From Monoglobus pectinilyticus (GTDB taxonomy: Bacteria; Bacillota; Clostridia; Monoglobales; Monoglobaceae), in assembly GCF_002874775.1 (NCBI RefSeq), contig NZ_CP020991.1, positions 1,493,225 through 1,557,224 of the forward strand: a DNA stretch of 64,000 nt. Direction: 5' to 3'. Positions 9,059-18,256 of the stretch are shown piece after piece. The notes beneath the pieces are model-generated. The model was not told the origin of the DNA, did not search any database, and saw only the letters and a list, made by a program, of their open reading frames with translations. Within the stretch, counting starts at the first letter, position 1, and the number at the start of each line of letters is the position of its first letter. The position numbers were made by a program, and so were the translations under genes.

Positions 9059-9523
9059 ATGTCAAGAAGTGAAAGTGTTGTGGTTACTGCCCTTTGTATG
9101 GTTTATGACAACGATAAAATCCTTTTGCAGGATAGGATTAAAGAAGATTGGAAGGGCGTTACATTTCCGGGAGGACATATTGAGAAAAAAGAGTCTTTTG
9201 TAAAAGGAATAGAAAGAGAAGTGTTTGAAGAGACAGGTCTAAAAATTAAAAATATTAGAATTTGCGGTGTAAAGCAATTTCAAACAGAAGATGACGAAAG
9301 ATATATTGTGTTGCTCTTTAAAACGAATGAATTTGAAGGCGAACTTTGTTCCTCTGAAGAAGGAGAAGTTTTTTGGGCAGAACGTAAGAATTTGTCTTCA
9401 TATGAAACAGTAGACGATTTTTATGAACTTATAAAAGTGTTCGATGATGAAAATATTAATGAGTTGATGTTTGAAGGCTGTAAAGAAGATAATCACTGGA
9501 AATGGATTAAAAAGTTATACTGA
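9059..9523 (+). CDS. Nudix hydrolase (MutT/8-oxo-dGTP diphosphatase-like)
   Basis: 154 residues. The Nudix box spans residues 39-61 and fits GX5EX7REUXEEXGU, with REVFEETGL containing the metal-binding glutamates. The TFPGGH context is typical of MutT/YtkD-like nucleotide-pool sanitation enzymes. An AGGAG ribosome binding site precedes the ATG. It lies 48 bases after the GH43 gene with no terminator between, so it may be cotranscribed. Substrate is uncertain because Nudix proteins hydrolyse many nucleoside diphosphate derivatives. Confidence 0.88.
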   Translation: MSRSESVVVTALCMVYDNDKILLQDRIKEDWKGVTFPGGHIEKKESFVKGIEREVFEETGLKIKNIRICGVKQFQTEDDERYIVLLFKTNEFEGELCSSEEGEVFWAERKNLSSYETVDDFYELIKVFDDENINELMFEGCKEDNHWKWIKKLY

Positions 9524-9571
9524 ATTAATATATAAACTTCATTAAAATAAGAAAATAAAGTTTTTCGCATT

Positions 9572-9643
9572 AAAAAATCTCCCATTTTATTATATGCTTC
9601 AAAGTTTAGTGCGTTTGAAGATATATTACTTGGGAGATTTTTT
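9572..9643. terminator. Bidirectional terminator between the Nudix and cyclophilin genes
   Basis: AAAAAATCTCCCA at 9572-9584 is perfectly complementary to TGGGAGATTTTTT at 9631-9643; an inner stem CTTCAAA/TTTGAAG extends the arm. A- and T-tracts on the two sides allow termination in both directions. Confidence 0.85.
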
Positions 9644-9650
9644 GTATATA

Positions 9651-10316
9651 TTAGTCAACTATTTTTGCGCTTTCAATAGTTATAGGTGTTGACGGCATGC
9701 CCGATGAGTCCCTGGCTATGCTTAAGAAACTGTCAATAACTTCCATCCCTTCGGTTACAGTGCCGAATACTGCATATTTTCCGTCCAGGCTGGGAAGGTC
9801 AGTATAGCAAATATAGAACTGGCTGGACGCGGAATCCGGAGCGCTGGATCTTGCCATTGCTACGCTTCCTCTTTTGTGCGTCAGCGTGTTTTGAGTAAAA
9901 CCATTTTCAGAAAATTCCCCGTGTATCTTAGTTTGACTTCCGCCTGTGCCGTTCCCGCTTGGGTCTCCGCCTTGAGCTACAAAGTTGTCAAGAACTCTGT
10001 GGAATGTTAATCCGTCATAAAATCCTGAATTAACAAGGCTTAAAAAGTTTTCAACGGTTTCAGGAGCATACTCAGGTTCACACTGAATAGTGAAAGTTTG
10101 TCCGTCGCTCATAGTGAAGAGAACTTTGCAAGAACCTTGCGACAGTTCTCCTGTTACGGGAACAGGACTGTTTTCAGCCTTTTTGGCTTGTGTCGGGGTA
10201 TTAGTGGGTTCGTTTTTGGCTTTTGCCGCATTGTTCTGGTCTGAACCGCAAGAGGCTAGACACAGCAGTGCAGCGGCAGCCAATACACAGCATAAAATTC
10301 TTAAAGTTTTTTTCAT
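9651..10316 (-). CDS. Lipoprotein peptidyl-prolyl cis-trans isomerase (cyclophilin type)
   Basis: Start ATG 10316 is preceded by AGGAGG; a longer frame upstream lacks such a site. Residues 1-22 form a lipoprotein signal peptide (MKKTLRI, hydrophobic core, lipobox LASC), so the mature protein would be lipid-anchored outside the membrane. A low-complexity N/T/A/K linker follows, then a cyclophilin domain from about residue 55 to the end with LTFHRV (catalytic Arg), QGGDPSGNGTGG and the SSQFYI motif. It probably assists folding of exported proteins at proline bonds. The Trp of the cyclosporin site is not evident (GKYAVFG), as in other bacterial short cyclophilins. Confidence 0.92.
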   Translation of the reverse strand: MKKTLRILCCVLAAAALLCLASCGSDQNNAAKAKNEPTNTPTQAKKAENSPVPVTGELSQGSCKVLFTMSDGQTFTIQCEPEYAPETVENFLSLVNSGFYDGLTFHRVLDNFVAQGGDPSGNGTGGSQTKIHGEFSENGFTQNTLTHKRGSVAMARSSAPDSASSQFYICYTDLPSLDGKYAVFGTVTEGMEVIDSFLSIARDSSGMPSTPITIESAKIVD

Positions 10317-10349
10317 TACACATCCTCCTAATATAGCATTATTTTCCAT

Positions 10350-10607
10350 ACAGATTATAGCATATTATAAAATATATATCAATAGTTGTTTAAGCCAACA
10401 AAAGTTAGTTATAAATAAATTTAGAATTTCTTAGAAATATTTATACAGAGATTCTTATTATTTAAACATATTGTATAGTCTGTTGTTATAAATTTATATA
10501 GTTTTTTATATTGCGAAGTTATATAAAAACCATATAAATTAGCAATATACACATATGTATATTTTTAACAAAGATGAAAATATTTATTACAATTGTGTTT
10601 CAGACTA
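10350..10607. other. AT-rich spacer upstream of the cyclophilin gene
   Basis: No gene is seen. It presumably contains the leftward cyclophilin promoter (minus-strand TATAAT-like sequences occur near 10350-10365) but I cannot assign a well-spaced pair of boxes. Confidence 0.35.
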
Positions 10608-10636
10608 TTGACGAAATTATTTTTATAGTGTATCAT
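10608..10636 (+). promoter_or_regulatory. Promoter of a candidate small RNA
   Basis: TTGACG (10608-10613), exactly 17 bases, then TATCAT (10631-10636). No open frame follows, only a roughly 100-base segment ending in a terminator. Confidence 0.6.
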
Positions 10637-10643
10637 CTTATTA

Positions 10644-10742
10644 TCAGCTCACAAAGCTGTTAAATGATTTGAAACCTTAAATATTAAAATTTTATTATGG
10701 AATTGGGCAACGCTGCCTACTGGCGTTACCCTTTTTCTTTTA
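10644..10742 (+). ncRNA. Candidate small non-coding RNA (about 100 nt)
   Basis: The segment starts 7-8 bases after a well-spaced promoter. It contains a 5' hairpin CAGCT-cacaa-AGCTG (about 10646-10660), an AT-rich middle, and a 3' hairpin GGGCAACGC / GCGTTACCC (10705-10731, one mismatch) followed directly by CTTTTTCTTTT. No start codon with a ribosome binding site lies inside. It does not look like 6S, tmRNA, RNase P or SRP RNA as I know them. It could also be an orphan leader, but the next gene begins about 490 bases beyond the terminator. Confidence 0.5.
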
Positions 10743-11217
10743 GAAAAATATACAATTTAAGAAATATAATTGATTTATATTGTGCGCCGGCTTGTTTATT
10801 ATAAATAATAACCATGATAATACAGCTGCAGGATAATAAACTTATGTGCTGTTTTGATTCAAATCCGATTTATTCTGTTCGAAATAGTACGGATAGGCTA
10901 TAATAAACTGAACAAAAAATTAAGGTTTTTTAGCGAACATCGGTAGAGTGTGTGTAAGCACACTTCATTAGGTGAGCTGCCATATCGCGTGGAGCGTGAA
11001 CATACTTAAAAAAGATTGTCATAATACTTTTTATTAATAAATTTTTCCGATACTGAGCGTCTTACGCTGCATATTTCATCTGCGTTGGGTATACAAATTA
11101 ATATTTATTATGATATATGACCTTAACATTTTTATTCAGTCTATGTAGCCTGATCAAAAAATTTTTGCCTATCTTTTGTGGTTTAAAACATCATAAGCAA
11201 ATTTTTATATATTTAAT
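10743..11217. other. Non-coding region carrying one interspersed structured repeat
   Basis: Apart from the repeat at 10933-11003 described separately, the stretch is AT-rich with no usable frame. The sirtuin promoter must lie within its last 150 bases but no clear pair of boxes was found. Confidence 0.4.
10933..11003 (+). repeat. Interspersed structured repeat, copy R1
   Basis: Order of elements: gcgaacatCGGTAGAG core, variable hairpin AGTGTG-tgtaag-CACACT (10947-10964), core TTAGGTGAGC, then a terminal wobble-paired hairpin around TCGCGT-gga-GCGTGA. The same layout with different stem sequences recurs at 35.6, 41.2, 41.6, 42.3, 42.5 and 43.0 kb. Confidence 0.75.
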
Positions 11218-11232
11218 TTGGAGGCTGTTTTT

Positions 11233-11961
11233 ATGAATAGTGATACAGTTTTATTAAAGGAAATAATTGAGAGGGCAAAAAATATAGTATTTTTTGGAGG
11301 AGCAGGCGTATCGACTGAGAGCGGTATACCTGACTTTAGAAGCAGCGACGGGCTTTATAATCAGAAATATAAATATCCTCCCGAGCAGATAGTCAGTCAT
11401 ACATTTTTTAAGTACAACACAGAGGAGTTTTACCGTTTTTATCGAGACAAAATGATATATTGTGAAGCTAAGCCAAACAAAGCTCACATTGCGTTGGCTG
11501 AGTTGGAGAAGTCCGGCAAACTCTCGTGTGTTATAACTCAAAATATTGATGGACTTCATCAAATGGCAGGAAGCAAGAATGTTTTTGAACTGCATGGGAG
11601 CATACACAGGAATTACTGTTTAAAGTGTGGGAAGAAGTATGGACTTGATAAGATAATAGGCACAGAAGGAATACCAACATGTGATTTATGCGGAGGTATA
11701 GTGCGGCCTGATGTTGTTTTATACGAAGAAGGACTCGACCCTGAAATTCTTAATGGCTCTATAAAAAACCTTAGAAAAGCAGACGTTTTGATTATCGGAG
11801 GAACATCTCTCGGAGTATATCCGGCGGCCGGATTGATACATGAATTCACAGGGGATAAAATTGTTCTGATAAATAAGTCGGTGACTCCTGCTGACAAAAC
11901 GGCTGATTTGGTTATAAGAGAGCCAATAGCACAGGTGCTGAAGGAGGCTGTTTTAATGTGA
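11233..11961 (+). CDS. cobB: NAD-dependent protein deacylase (sirtuin, Sir2/CobB type)
   Basis: Start ATG 11233 follows GGAGG (in TTGGAGGC) by 8 bases. A sirtuin removes acyl groups from lysine using NAD+. Residues 22-40 carry the NAD-binding GGAGVSTESGIPDFRS motif, TQNIDGLH follows, and His121 (LHGS) is the catalytic base. Cys129, Cys132, Cys150 and Cys153 form the structural zinc site. The 242-residue length is standard. Its stop overlaps the next start by 4 bases (GTGA), so it is translationally coupled to a Gp37/Gp68-like protein. Alternative activities such as ADP-ribosylation cannot be excluded from sequence. Confidence 0.94.
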   Translation: MNSDTVLLKEIIERAKNIVFFGGAGVSTESGIPDFRSSDGLYNQKYKYPPEQIVSHTFFKYNTEEFYRFYRDKMIYCEAKPNKAHIALAELEKSGKLSCVITQNIDGLHQMAGSKNVFELHGSIHRNYCLKCGKKYGLDKIIGTEGIPTCDLCGGIVRPDVVLYEEGLDPEILNGSIKNLRKADVLIIGGTSLGVYPAAGLIHEFTGDKIVLINKSVTPADKTADLVIREPIAQVLKEAVLM

Positions 11962-12692
11962 CAAAATATACATGGAACCCGTGGCACGGCTGTCATAAAA
12001 TAAGCGCCGGGTGTGCCAACTGCTACATGTTCCGTTCGGATTCCGGGAGAGATATTGACAGCAATACGGTCAGAAAAACATCAAGTTTTAACCGCCCTGT
12101 CAGCAGAGATAAATATGGCAGTTATAAGCTGAAATCAGGAGCGGAAGTGGGTTTATGCTTCACATCTGATTTTTTAATTGATGAAGCTGACAAATGGAGA
12201 GATGAAGCCTGGGACATGATAAGAGAAAGGTTTGATTTAAATTTTCTATTTATAACAAAGCGTATAAATAGGCTGGCTGATGTTGCGCCTGATGATTGGG
12301 GAGACGGCTATGATAATGTAGCTATCGGGTGTACTTGTGAAAACCAGGAGATGGCGGATAAACGCCTGCCTGTATTTTTATCTTTTCCGATTGCCGAACG
12401 TTATATAATATGCGAACCCCTGTTAGGTCCTATTGATTTAAAAGAGTATTTGTTACCTGAAAAAATAAGTGAAGTTATAGTAGGTGGAGAATCGGGGAAT
12501 GAAGCCCGGGTATGCGACTATGATTGGGTGTTTGATATTAGAAACCAATGTATTGAAGCCGGGGTAGATTTCAGTTTTCATCAAACAGGAGCAAGGCTCA
12601 GGAAAAATGGAAAGGTGTATAGAATATTGCGCAGACACCAACATTCTCAAGCTAAAAAAGCGGCCATAACATTCCGCAGAAAAAAAGTATAA
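11958..12692 (+). CDS. Phage Gp37/Gp68 family protein (DUF5131)
   Basis: 244 residues. Start GTG 11958 overlaps the sirtuin stop; AAGGAGG at 11941-11947 serves it. The N-terminus TWNPWHGCHKISAGCANCYM carries Cys12, Cys19 and Cys22 in a CX6CX2C arrangement, and the later conserved motifs FITKR, IICEPLLGP and VGGESG are typical of DUF5131, a phage- and plasmid-associated family thought to resemble radical-SAM proteins. Reaction unknown. The C-terminal HQTGARLRKNGK motif is also family-like. Coupling to a sirtuin is notable because both may work on the same modification. Confidence 0.85.
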   Translation: MTKYTWNPWHGCHKISAGCANCYMFRSDSGRDIDSNTVRKTSSFNRPVSRDKYGSYKLKSGAEVGLCFTSDFLIDEADKWRDEAWDMIRERFDLNFLFITKRINRLADVAPDDWGDGYDNVAIGCTCENQEMADKRLPVFLSFPIAERYIICEPLLGPIDLKEYLLPEKISEVIVGGESGNEARVCDYDWVFDIRNQCIEAGVDFSFHQTGARLRKNGKVYRILRRHQHSQAKKAAITFRRKKV

Positions 12693-12696
12693 TATT

Positions 12697-12733
12697 ATCC
12701 TTATGAATCTTAGACATTCATGAGGATATTTTT
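12697..12733 (+). terminator. Terminator of the sirtuin operon
   Basis: ATCCTTATGAAT pairs with ATTCATGAGGAT (one T-G pair) around a 7-base loop and is followed by a T-rich tract. Confidence 0.8.
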
Positions 12734-12901
12734 ATTGAATCGGTATTGTCAAATTTGTTTATCATAAACAATAAACTAATTAAAAATAAATAACTGGCTA
12801 TATTGCAGTCATAAGAGTAATAATGCGACTAATTTAGACTAAATTGAAATGAAACCGTAACACACAAAGGAGCCTTTTTATGATATAATTTATAAGGCGT
12901 A

Positions 12902-12929
12902 TTGACGTCTGTGCAGTGTTTTTTATATA
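12902..12929 (+). promoter_or_regulatory. Probable promoter of ftsK/spoIIIE
   Basis: TTGACG (12902-12907), a 16-bp spacer and TATATA (12924-12929). A second TATAAT further upstream (about 12883-12888) has no good -35. The remainder of the 306-base gap holds no gene. Confidence 0.5.
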
Positions 12930-12998
12930 TAGAAGTTTTATGATACAATGAACTTTAGATAAAGTTTTTAAAATATAAAGATTATGAGGGGAGTTTAA

Positions 12999-15900
12999 AT
13001 GGCGGCAACCAAGACTAAGACTACAAATACAAAAAAGAAGACAACGTCTTCGGGCAGTTCTGCAAATTCCCGTGCCAGGTCAAAGACAGGAACCCGTTCA
13101 AGTGCGTCAGGCACAAGAAAAGCGGGAACCCAAAGAGCTGTTAAAGCTTCTGATGTGACCGCAAGACAGCCAAAAACAAAAGTTCTATCAAGCGAAGTTC
13201 AGGGAATATTGCTTATGGCTCTGGGCATTTTCTTTGCATGCGCATTTTATCTCAGTGCAGCAGGTATAGTAGGAACTTTTATCAGAAATGTTTGCTATGG
13301 GTTATTTGGCGCCGCTTCAGGAGTGTTTTTTATATATTTTCTGCTTGCGGGCATTAACTGCTTTTTTGATAAAAAGACAGGGGATTCACTCTACAAGTGG
13401 TGGGTTCTGTTGGGACTGATGATTTGTTCCGGTATGATATATGCTCTTGCTTTAGGCGATACAGGATTTGTTGAGGGCGGTTTTTTTGGTAATTTAAACT
13501 CGCTGTATGAAAACGGTATAAACGGCAACGGCGGCGGAATACTGGGCGGTTTTCTCTGTAAACTGACAGTTTTGCTTATTGGATATATGGGCGCCTGGGT
13601 TTTTTCAGCTTCAGCTGTGCTGGTTCTGTTTATAATTCTAACAGGGATATCAATTGAAGGTGTTTTCAGAAAAATTTTAAACTTTTTTAGAAACAGCGGT
13701 AATAGTATTAAAAACAGGGCTAATCGCGAGGTCGAAATTGAGCCGGTTCTTGATGATTATTACTATGATGACGGTGAATTCCAAGAATCAAAAAAGACGT
13801 CATTTTTGAAACGTGTTTTTGGAAAAATAAAGACCGGAAGAGAAAAAAGAAAAGAGCAGAGAAATAAATATGACACTTTAAATACTGATTATGAGTATGA
13901 ACAAAGACATACGACCGATTTTGATGATAAACCGGTGAGAAAATCAAGAAAAGGTTCTGCAAAGAAGAATAGTTCCTCTATCGATATAGAACTAAATGAC
14001 AAAAAATTTATTCCTCCGCCAACAGAGACAAAACCTCAGAGATTTATGTTTGAAGAGGATGCGGAACTCAGCAATAACTTAAAAACTTCCATAGAGGATA
14101 CCGGTATTAGTTCATCACAGCATAAATTCAGTATTGATGACCTGCCGTTTGATATTGACGGTATAACGGCAGGGACGTTGAGTGAAGTAGGAGATGAGGC
14201 CGGTCACGGATTTGATGATGTAACCGTTCCATCATTTTTGGATACCAGCAAGACCGGAGCGCTTACAAATATGCCGAAAGAAGACGGTTCTATACCCAGC
14301 AATGACCCTGACGATTTTGAACCGCCAAGCGAAGCTAAACTTCAGGACAAGCTGGACCCAATGACTAAAAAAGCTTTAGACAGCGGAGTTCCGCTCGATG
14401 AAGCTGTGACTAAGGGACGTAAAATGCTTGTGGAAGACGCTGAACCTCAAACCCCGGAGCAAAAAATAGCTGCGGAAATTGAGGAAAAGAGCACCGTGCC
14501 TAAATTGATAAGTTATAAGCTGCCTCCATATAGTCTTTTGGCAGAACCTAAACCAAATAAAAAAACAAAAGCCGAAATAAAGTATGAGCTGGAAGAAAAG
14601 GCAAATCGTCTGCTGGATACTTTGAGCAGTTTTAAGGTGGAAGCAAAGATTATAAATATTACCCAGGGGCCGTCTGTTACCAGGTTTGAACTGCAGCCGG
14701 GATTTGGTGTTAAAGTTTCAAAAATAACGGGGCTGTCTGATGATATTGCTTTAAGCCTTGCGGCTCCGGGGGTCAGAATTGAGGCGCCGATACCCGGGAA
14801 ATCAGCTATAGGAATAGAAATACCAAATTCGAATCCTTCACCGGTTCCGATTCGAGAGGTGCTTGACACCACTGAATTTAAAAGAAAAAAATCAAAGACT
14901 ACAGTTGCTTTGGGTAAGGATATAAGCGGAAACTGTGTTATTGCTGATATAGCAAATTTCCCGCATATTTTGATTGCAGGCGCTACGGGTTCAGGTAAGT
15001 CCGTATGTATCAATTCGCTTATAACAAGTATTTTATATAAGTCAAAGCCTGATGAGGTCAAAATGATAATGGTAGATCCAAAGATGGTTGAGCTTGGGGT
15101 ATATAATGGAATACCGCACTTGCTGATACCTGTGGTGACCGACCCTAAACACGCTGCCGGCGCTCTTAATTGGGCTGTTGTGGAGATGCAGAACAGATAT
15201 AATCTTTTGAAAGATAACAAAGTAAGAAATCTGAAAGGTTATAATAAACTGATGGAAGAGCGTGAAGAGCCGGATGCAAAACTGCCGGAAATTGTTATAA
15301 TTATTGACGAGCTTGCCGATTTGATGAATGTTGCAAAGAGCGAGGTAGAGGAAGCGATAAACCGTCTTGCGGCTTTGGCCAGAGCCGCCGGAATGTATTT
15401 AGTTATCGCAACTCAAAGACCGTCGGTAAACGTAATTACCGGTGTTATAAAGGCCAATATTCCCTCCAGAATAGCGTTCGCCGTAAGTTCGCAGATAGAC
15501 AGCCGAACTATAATAGATTCAGCAGGAGCGGAGAAGCTGCTTGGAAAAGGAGATATGTTATACTCTCCCAGGGGTTCTATGAAACCGCTGCGTGTTCAGG
15601 GCAACTTTGTCTCAGACAGTGAGATAGAGGCTCTTGTAGACTTTATAAAAGGGCAATATGAAGCAGAGTATGACGAAGAAGTTATAGAGCATATAGAAAA
15701 AGAACATGAAAGGGTTGCGGCTGACCTTGAAGCCGGGAGCGGTTCTTCATCTTCTCATAGCGGAAGCGATGGAAGCGGCGGAAGAACTGACGATATGTTC
15801 CTGGAGGCTGTTGAGCTCGTTTTGGAGAATGGGCAGGCGTCCGTTGCTATGTTTCAAAGGAAATTCAAAATGGGCTATCAGCGTGCTGCGAAACTTATAG

Positions 15901-16013
15901 ACCAAATGGAGGAAAAGAAGATAATAGGTCCATATGAGGGAACAAAACCGCGGCAGGTACTTATAACCCGTCAGGAATTTAATGAGATGAAGTATAATCG
16001 CTCAGAGAATTAA
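12999..16013 (+). CDS. ftsK: DNA translocase FtsK/SpoIIIE
   Basis: 1004 residues; start ATG with GAGGGGAG upstream. It is a septal double-stranded DNA pump that clears the chromosome through the closing division or sporulation septum. Residues 1-60 are a K/T/S-rich cytoplasmic tail, residues about 65-220 hold four membrane helices, and a long acidic/charged linker follows to about 500. The motor has Walker A GATGSGKS (about 661-668) and Walker [14 protein letters not shown]-rich joint leads to the C-terminal winged-helix gamma domain (about 930-995) that reads chromosome orientation signals. In a spore former with sigG next door, SpoIIIE function is likely. Confidence 0.96.
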   Translation: MAATKTKTTNTKKKTTSSGSSANSRARSKTGTRSSASGTRKAGTQRAVKASDVTARQPKTKVLSSEVQGILLMALGIFFACAFYLSAAGIVGTFIRNVCYGLFGAASGVFFIYFLLAGINCFFDKKTGDSLYKWWVLLGLMICSGMIYALALGDTGFVEGGFFGNLNSLYENGINGNGGGILGGFLCKLTVLLIGYMGAWVFSASAVLVLFIILTGISIEGVFRKILNFFRNSGNSIKNRANREVEIEPVLDDYYYDDGEFQESKKTSFLKRVFGKIKTGREKRKEQRNKYDTLNTDYEYEQRHTTDFDDKPVRKSRKGSAKKNSSSIDIELNDKKFIPPPTETKPQRFMFEEDAELSNNLKTSIEDTGISSSQHKFSIDDLPFDIDGITAGTLSEVGDEAGHGFDDVTVPSFLDTSKTGALTNMPKEDGSIPSNDPDDFEPPSEAKLQDKLDPMTKKALDSGVPLDEAVTKGRKMLVEDAEPQTPEQKIAAEIEEKSTVPKLISYKLPPYSLLAEPKPNKKTKAEIKYELEEKANRLLDTLSSFKVEAKIINITQGPSVTRFELQPGFGVKVSKITGLSDDIALSLAAPGVRIEAPIPGKSAIGIEIPNSNPSPVPIREVLDTTEFKRKKSKTTVALGKDISGNCVIADIANFPHILIAGATGSGKSVCINSLITSILYKSKPDEVKMIMVDPKMVELGVYNGIPHLLIPVVTDPKHAAGALNWAVVEMQNRYNLLKDNKVRNLKGYNKLMEEREEPDAKLPEIVIIIDELADLMNVAKSEVEEAINRLAALARAAGMYLVIATQRPSVNVITGVIKANIPSRIAFAVSSQIDSRTIIDSAGAEKLLGKGDMLYSPRGSMKPLRVQGNFVSDSEIEALVDFIKGQYEAEYDEEVIEHIEKEHERVAADLEAGSGSSSSHSGSDGSGGRTDDMFLEAVELVLENGQASVAMFQRKFKMGYQRAAKLIDQMEEKKIIGPYEGTKPRQVLITRQEFNEMKYNRSEN

Positions 16014-16021
16014 GACCAAAT

Positions 16022-16058
16022 AAAAATACGCGCGGAATTAATTCCGCGCGTATTTTTT
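16022..16058. terminator. Bidirectional terminator between ftsK and dac
   Basis: A perfect long palindrome (aaatacgcgcgg pairing with ccgcgcgtattt around AATTAATT) is flanked by A and T runs and lies between convergent genes. Confidence 0.92.
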
Positions 16059-16064
16059 GCTGTG

Positions 16065-17273
16065 TTAAATGCTAAAATACTTTTTCATGTTTTTGAAAAA
16101 CAGTTCCCAAAGATTAATCTTGTTTACCTCTGTCATAGACACTATATTATTTTCACCGATTTTTTGCCCGTCCACTTTAAAGACAACGTTGCCGACAACC
16201 TGGTCTTTTTGTATTGGAGCGGTACAGATTGAGTCCATGTTTATTTCTGTTTCAACTTTGTCTTCATTGCCTTTTTTTACGATATAATTGGTGTTGCCCA
16301 TAAGCGTTACGGGAACGGTGTCCTGCGTTCCGCTCTGAACGGTGAGGTTTGGTATCTCCCCAACTATTTGTTCGCCGTTTACAACTGAATAGTTTGCAAA
16401 ACCATAATCAAGAAGTCTTGCAGCGCTTCCGAAACGTTCTTTGGTGCTTGGCGCCCCCAATACAACTGCAACTAAGTTAAGACCGTTTCTTTCTGCCGAT
16501 GCGGAAAGGCAATACTTTGCTTTTTCTGTTGACCCGGTTTTTAAACCGTTTGCGCCGCTGTAGGATTTTAATAGCTTATTTGTGTTGGACAGACCAAAAC
16601 TTCCGCCCCTCAATGTGTCCATCCAGGTTGTGGTATATTTAAAGACGTCGCTGTGCTTAATCAGAGCGCATGATATTTTTGCAACGTCTCTGGCGCTGCT
16701 GTAGTGGTCGTCAGGTTCATCAAGACCATTGCAGTTGCAAAAGTGTGTGTTTTCACAGCCTAATGCCGCAGCTTTTTTATTCATCATTTCCACAAAGGCG
16801 TCCTCGCTTCCGGCAACAAACTCAGCCATTGCCACAGCCGCGTCATTTCCTGAAGATATTGCTATAGCCTTAAGCATATCGTCAACGCTCATCTGCTCTC
16901 CAGGCTCCAAAAATACTTGTGAACCGCCCATAGACGCTGCGTGCTCGCTAGTGCTTACCATATCGGAATAGCTTATTTTTCCGCTCTCTAAAGCGTCAAA
17001 TATTAGCAGCATTGTCATGGTTTTTGTAACGCTGGCTATCTGTAGTCTTTCATCCGGATTGAACTCATATAGGACTGTGCCAGAGCTTGGCTCCATCAAT
17101 ATACCTGATTTTCCGCTGACAAGTGACGTGGATACGTCTGTGTCTACCTGGGTTCCCATATCTTCGGCTGAAACTGAGACAGGCACAACAACGCTGCAAG
17201 TGCTTATAAGCAGAGCGATTACCAAAATTTTTGCTAGATTTTTTATGTTTATACATTTGATTATTTTATTCAT
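16065..17273 (-). CDS. D-alanyl-D-alanine carboxypeptidase (S11, PBP5/DacF type)
   Basis: 402 residues; ATG preceded by AGGAGG. A signal peptide spans about residues 1-36 (cleavage near VSA-ED). The penicillin-binding motifs are complete: Ser81-x-x-Lys84 (SVTK), SGN 141-143 and KTG 245-247. A C-terminal beta domain follows, and the last residues (LWELFFKNMKKYFSI) form an amphipathic membrane anchor. The enzyme trims the terminal D-Ala from peptidoglycan stem peptides. It starts 21 bases after the sigG stop on the same strand, so it is probably read from the sigG transcript and acts on spore cortex or germ-cell wall, as DacF/DacB do. Confidence 0.94.
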   Translation of the reverse strand: MNKIIKCINIKNLAKILVIALLISTCSVVVPVSVSAEDMGTQVDTDVSTSLVSGKSGILMEPSSGTVLYEFNPDERLQIASVTKTMTMLLIFDALESGKISYSDMVSTSEHAASMGGSQVFLEPGEQMSVDDMLKAIAISSGNDAAVAMAEFVAGSEDAFVEMMNKKAAALGCENTHFCNCNGLDEPDDHYSSARDVAKISCALIKHSDVFKYTTTWMDTLRGGSFGLSNTNKLLKSYSGANGLKTGSTEKAKYCLSASAERNGLNLVAVVLGAPSTKERFGSAARLLDYGFANYSVVNGEQIVGEIPNLTVQSGTQDTVPVTLMGNTNYIVKKGNEDKVETEINMDSICTAPIQKDQVVGNVVFKVDGQKIGENNIVSMTEVNKINLWELFFKNMKKYFSI

Positions 17274-17294
17274 ACTTTGACCTCCTGATTATTT

Positions 17295-18068
17295 TTACAA
17301 ATTCTTTTTCATATTTGCCAGAGCGTTTTTTTCCAACCGAGATACCTGAGCCTGTGAAATTCCTATTTCATCAGCAACTTCCATCTGGGTTTTTCCCTGA
17401 AAAAACCTAAGATTAATGATGTGCTGTTCACGCTCATTCAAACGGTTTATGGCTTCTTTTAGTGAAATGCTTTCAAGCCATGATTCATCAATATTTTTTT
17501 CGTCTTTAATTTGGTCCATTATAAACACAGCGTCAGTTCCATCATGATAGACAGGCTCCTGCATAGATACCGGATCCATTATGGCGTCCAGAGCCACGGA
17601 GACTTCCTCCGGCGTTATATCAAGCTCTTTTGCTATCTCATGTATGCCGGGTTCCTTCCCGTTTTGATTGGTTAGTCTCTCTTTGACTGAAAGCGCTTTA
17701 TATGCTGTGTCGCGGATAGAACGGCTGACTCTGATACTGTTGTTGTCCCTGAGATACCTTCTTATTTCGCCGATTATCATTGGAACCGCATAGGTGCTGA
17801 ACTGAACATTGTGGCCTGTGTCAAAATTTTCAACTGCTTTTATCAATCCGATACAGCCGATTTGAAAAAGGTCGTCAATATTTTCATTTCGGTTATTAAA
17901 CCGTTTTAAGATGCTCAGCACCAGCCGCAGATTTCCATAGATAAATTTTTGACGGGCTTCGGCATCACCCTGTTTTATCTTTTCAAAAAGCTCGCGTTTT
18001 TCTTTTGCTGTCAAAACCGGGAGCTTTGAGGTATTAACGCCGCAGATTTCCACTTTATTGTTACGCAT
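17295..18068 (-). CDS. sigG: Forespore-specific RNA polymerase sigma factor SigG
   Basis: Start ATG 18068 with AAGGAGG upstream; the longer frame to 18125 has no such site. The 257-residue protein begins MRNNKVEICGVNTSKLPVL, which is near-identical to the known SigG N-terminus, and contains region 2 (NLRLVLS...DDLFQIGCIGL, FSTYAVPMIIGEIRRYLRDN), region 3 and a region 4 HTH (GKTQMEVADEIGISQAQVSRLEK). SigG directs late forespore transcription after engulfment. Unusually for Clostridia, no spoIIGA or sigE lies beside it; it is followed by a dac gene. This is the strongest evidence that the organism makes endospores. Confidence 0.96.
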   Translation of the reverse strand: MRNNKVEICGVNTSKLPVLTAKEKRELFEKIKQGDAEARQKFIYGNLRLVLSILKRFNNRNENIDDLFQIGCIGLIKAVENFDTGHNVQFSTYAVPMIIGEIRRYLRDNNSIRVSRSIRDTAYKALSVKERLTNQNGKEPGIHEIAKELDITPEEVSVALDAIMDPVSMQEPVYHDGTDAVFIMDQIKDEKNIDESWLESISLKEAINRLNEREQHIINLRFFQGKTQMEVADEIGISQAQVSRLEKNALANMKKNL

Positions 18069-18113
18069 TGGCCTGCCTCCTTCGGAACTCTGAATTAAAA
18101 TTTGTTTTGTATA

Positions 18114-18142
18114 AAGTATTTGCAACGTTTAGAATAATATTC
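18114..18142 (-). promoter_or_regulatory. Possible SigF-type promoter of sigG
   Basis: On the minus strand GAATA (18142-18138), about 14 bases, then GCAAATACTT (18123-18114) loosely resembles SigF/SigG promoter boxes. SigF control of sigG is established in Bacillus; the match here is weak and the call rests partly on that knowledge. Confidence 0.3.
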
Positions 18143-18177
18143 AAGCAGATATCAAATTTGGGCAGATAAAATATATT

Positions 18178-18206
18178 TTGCAAATATGGAACATTTATGT
18201 TATAAT
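18178..18206 (+). promoter_or_regulatory. Promoter of the aldo/keto reductase-transporter-enolase-like unit
   Basis: TTGCAA (18178-18183), 17 bases, TATAAT (18201-18206), about 50 bases before the reductase start. Confidence 0.65.
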
Positions 18207-18256
18207 TTCCTCAATAGAAAAAATTAAAAATAAATTTAAAAAAAGGATTTGGTGTT

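Noticed and set aside
10090-10434. Plus-strand 114-residue frame opposite the cyclophilin gene
   Set aside because: It is antisense to a clear lipoprotein gene and has no start context; a shadow frame.
10644-10742. 6S RNA, SRP RNA or tmRNA identity for the candidate small RNA
   Set aside because: Length and sequence lack the 6S central bubble, the SRP GGAA/AGCA core and the tmRNA ends.
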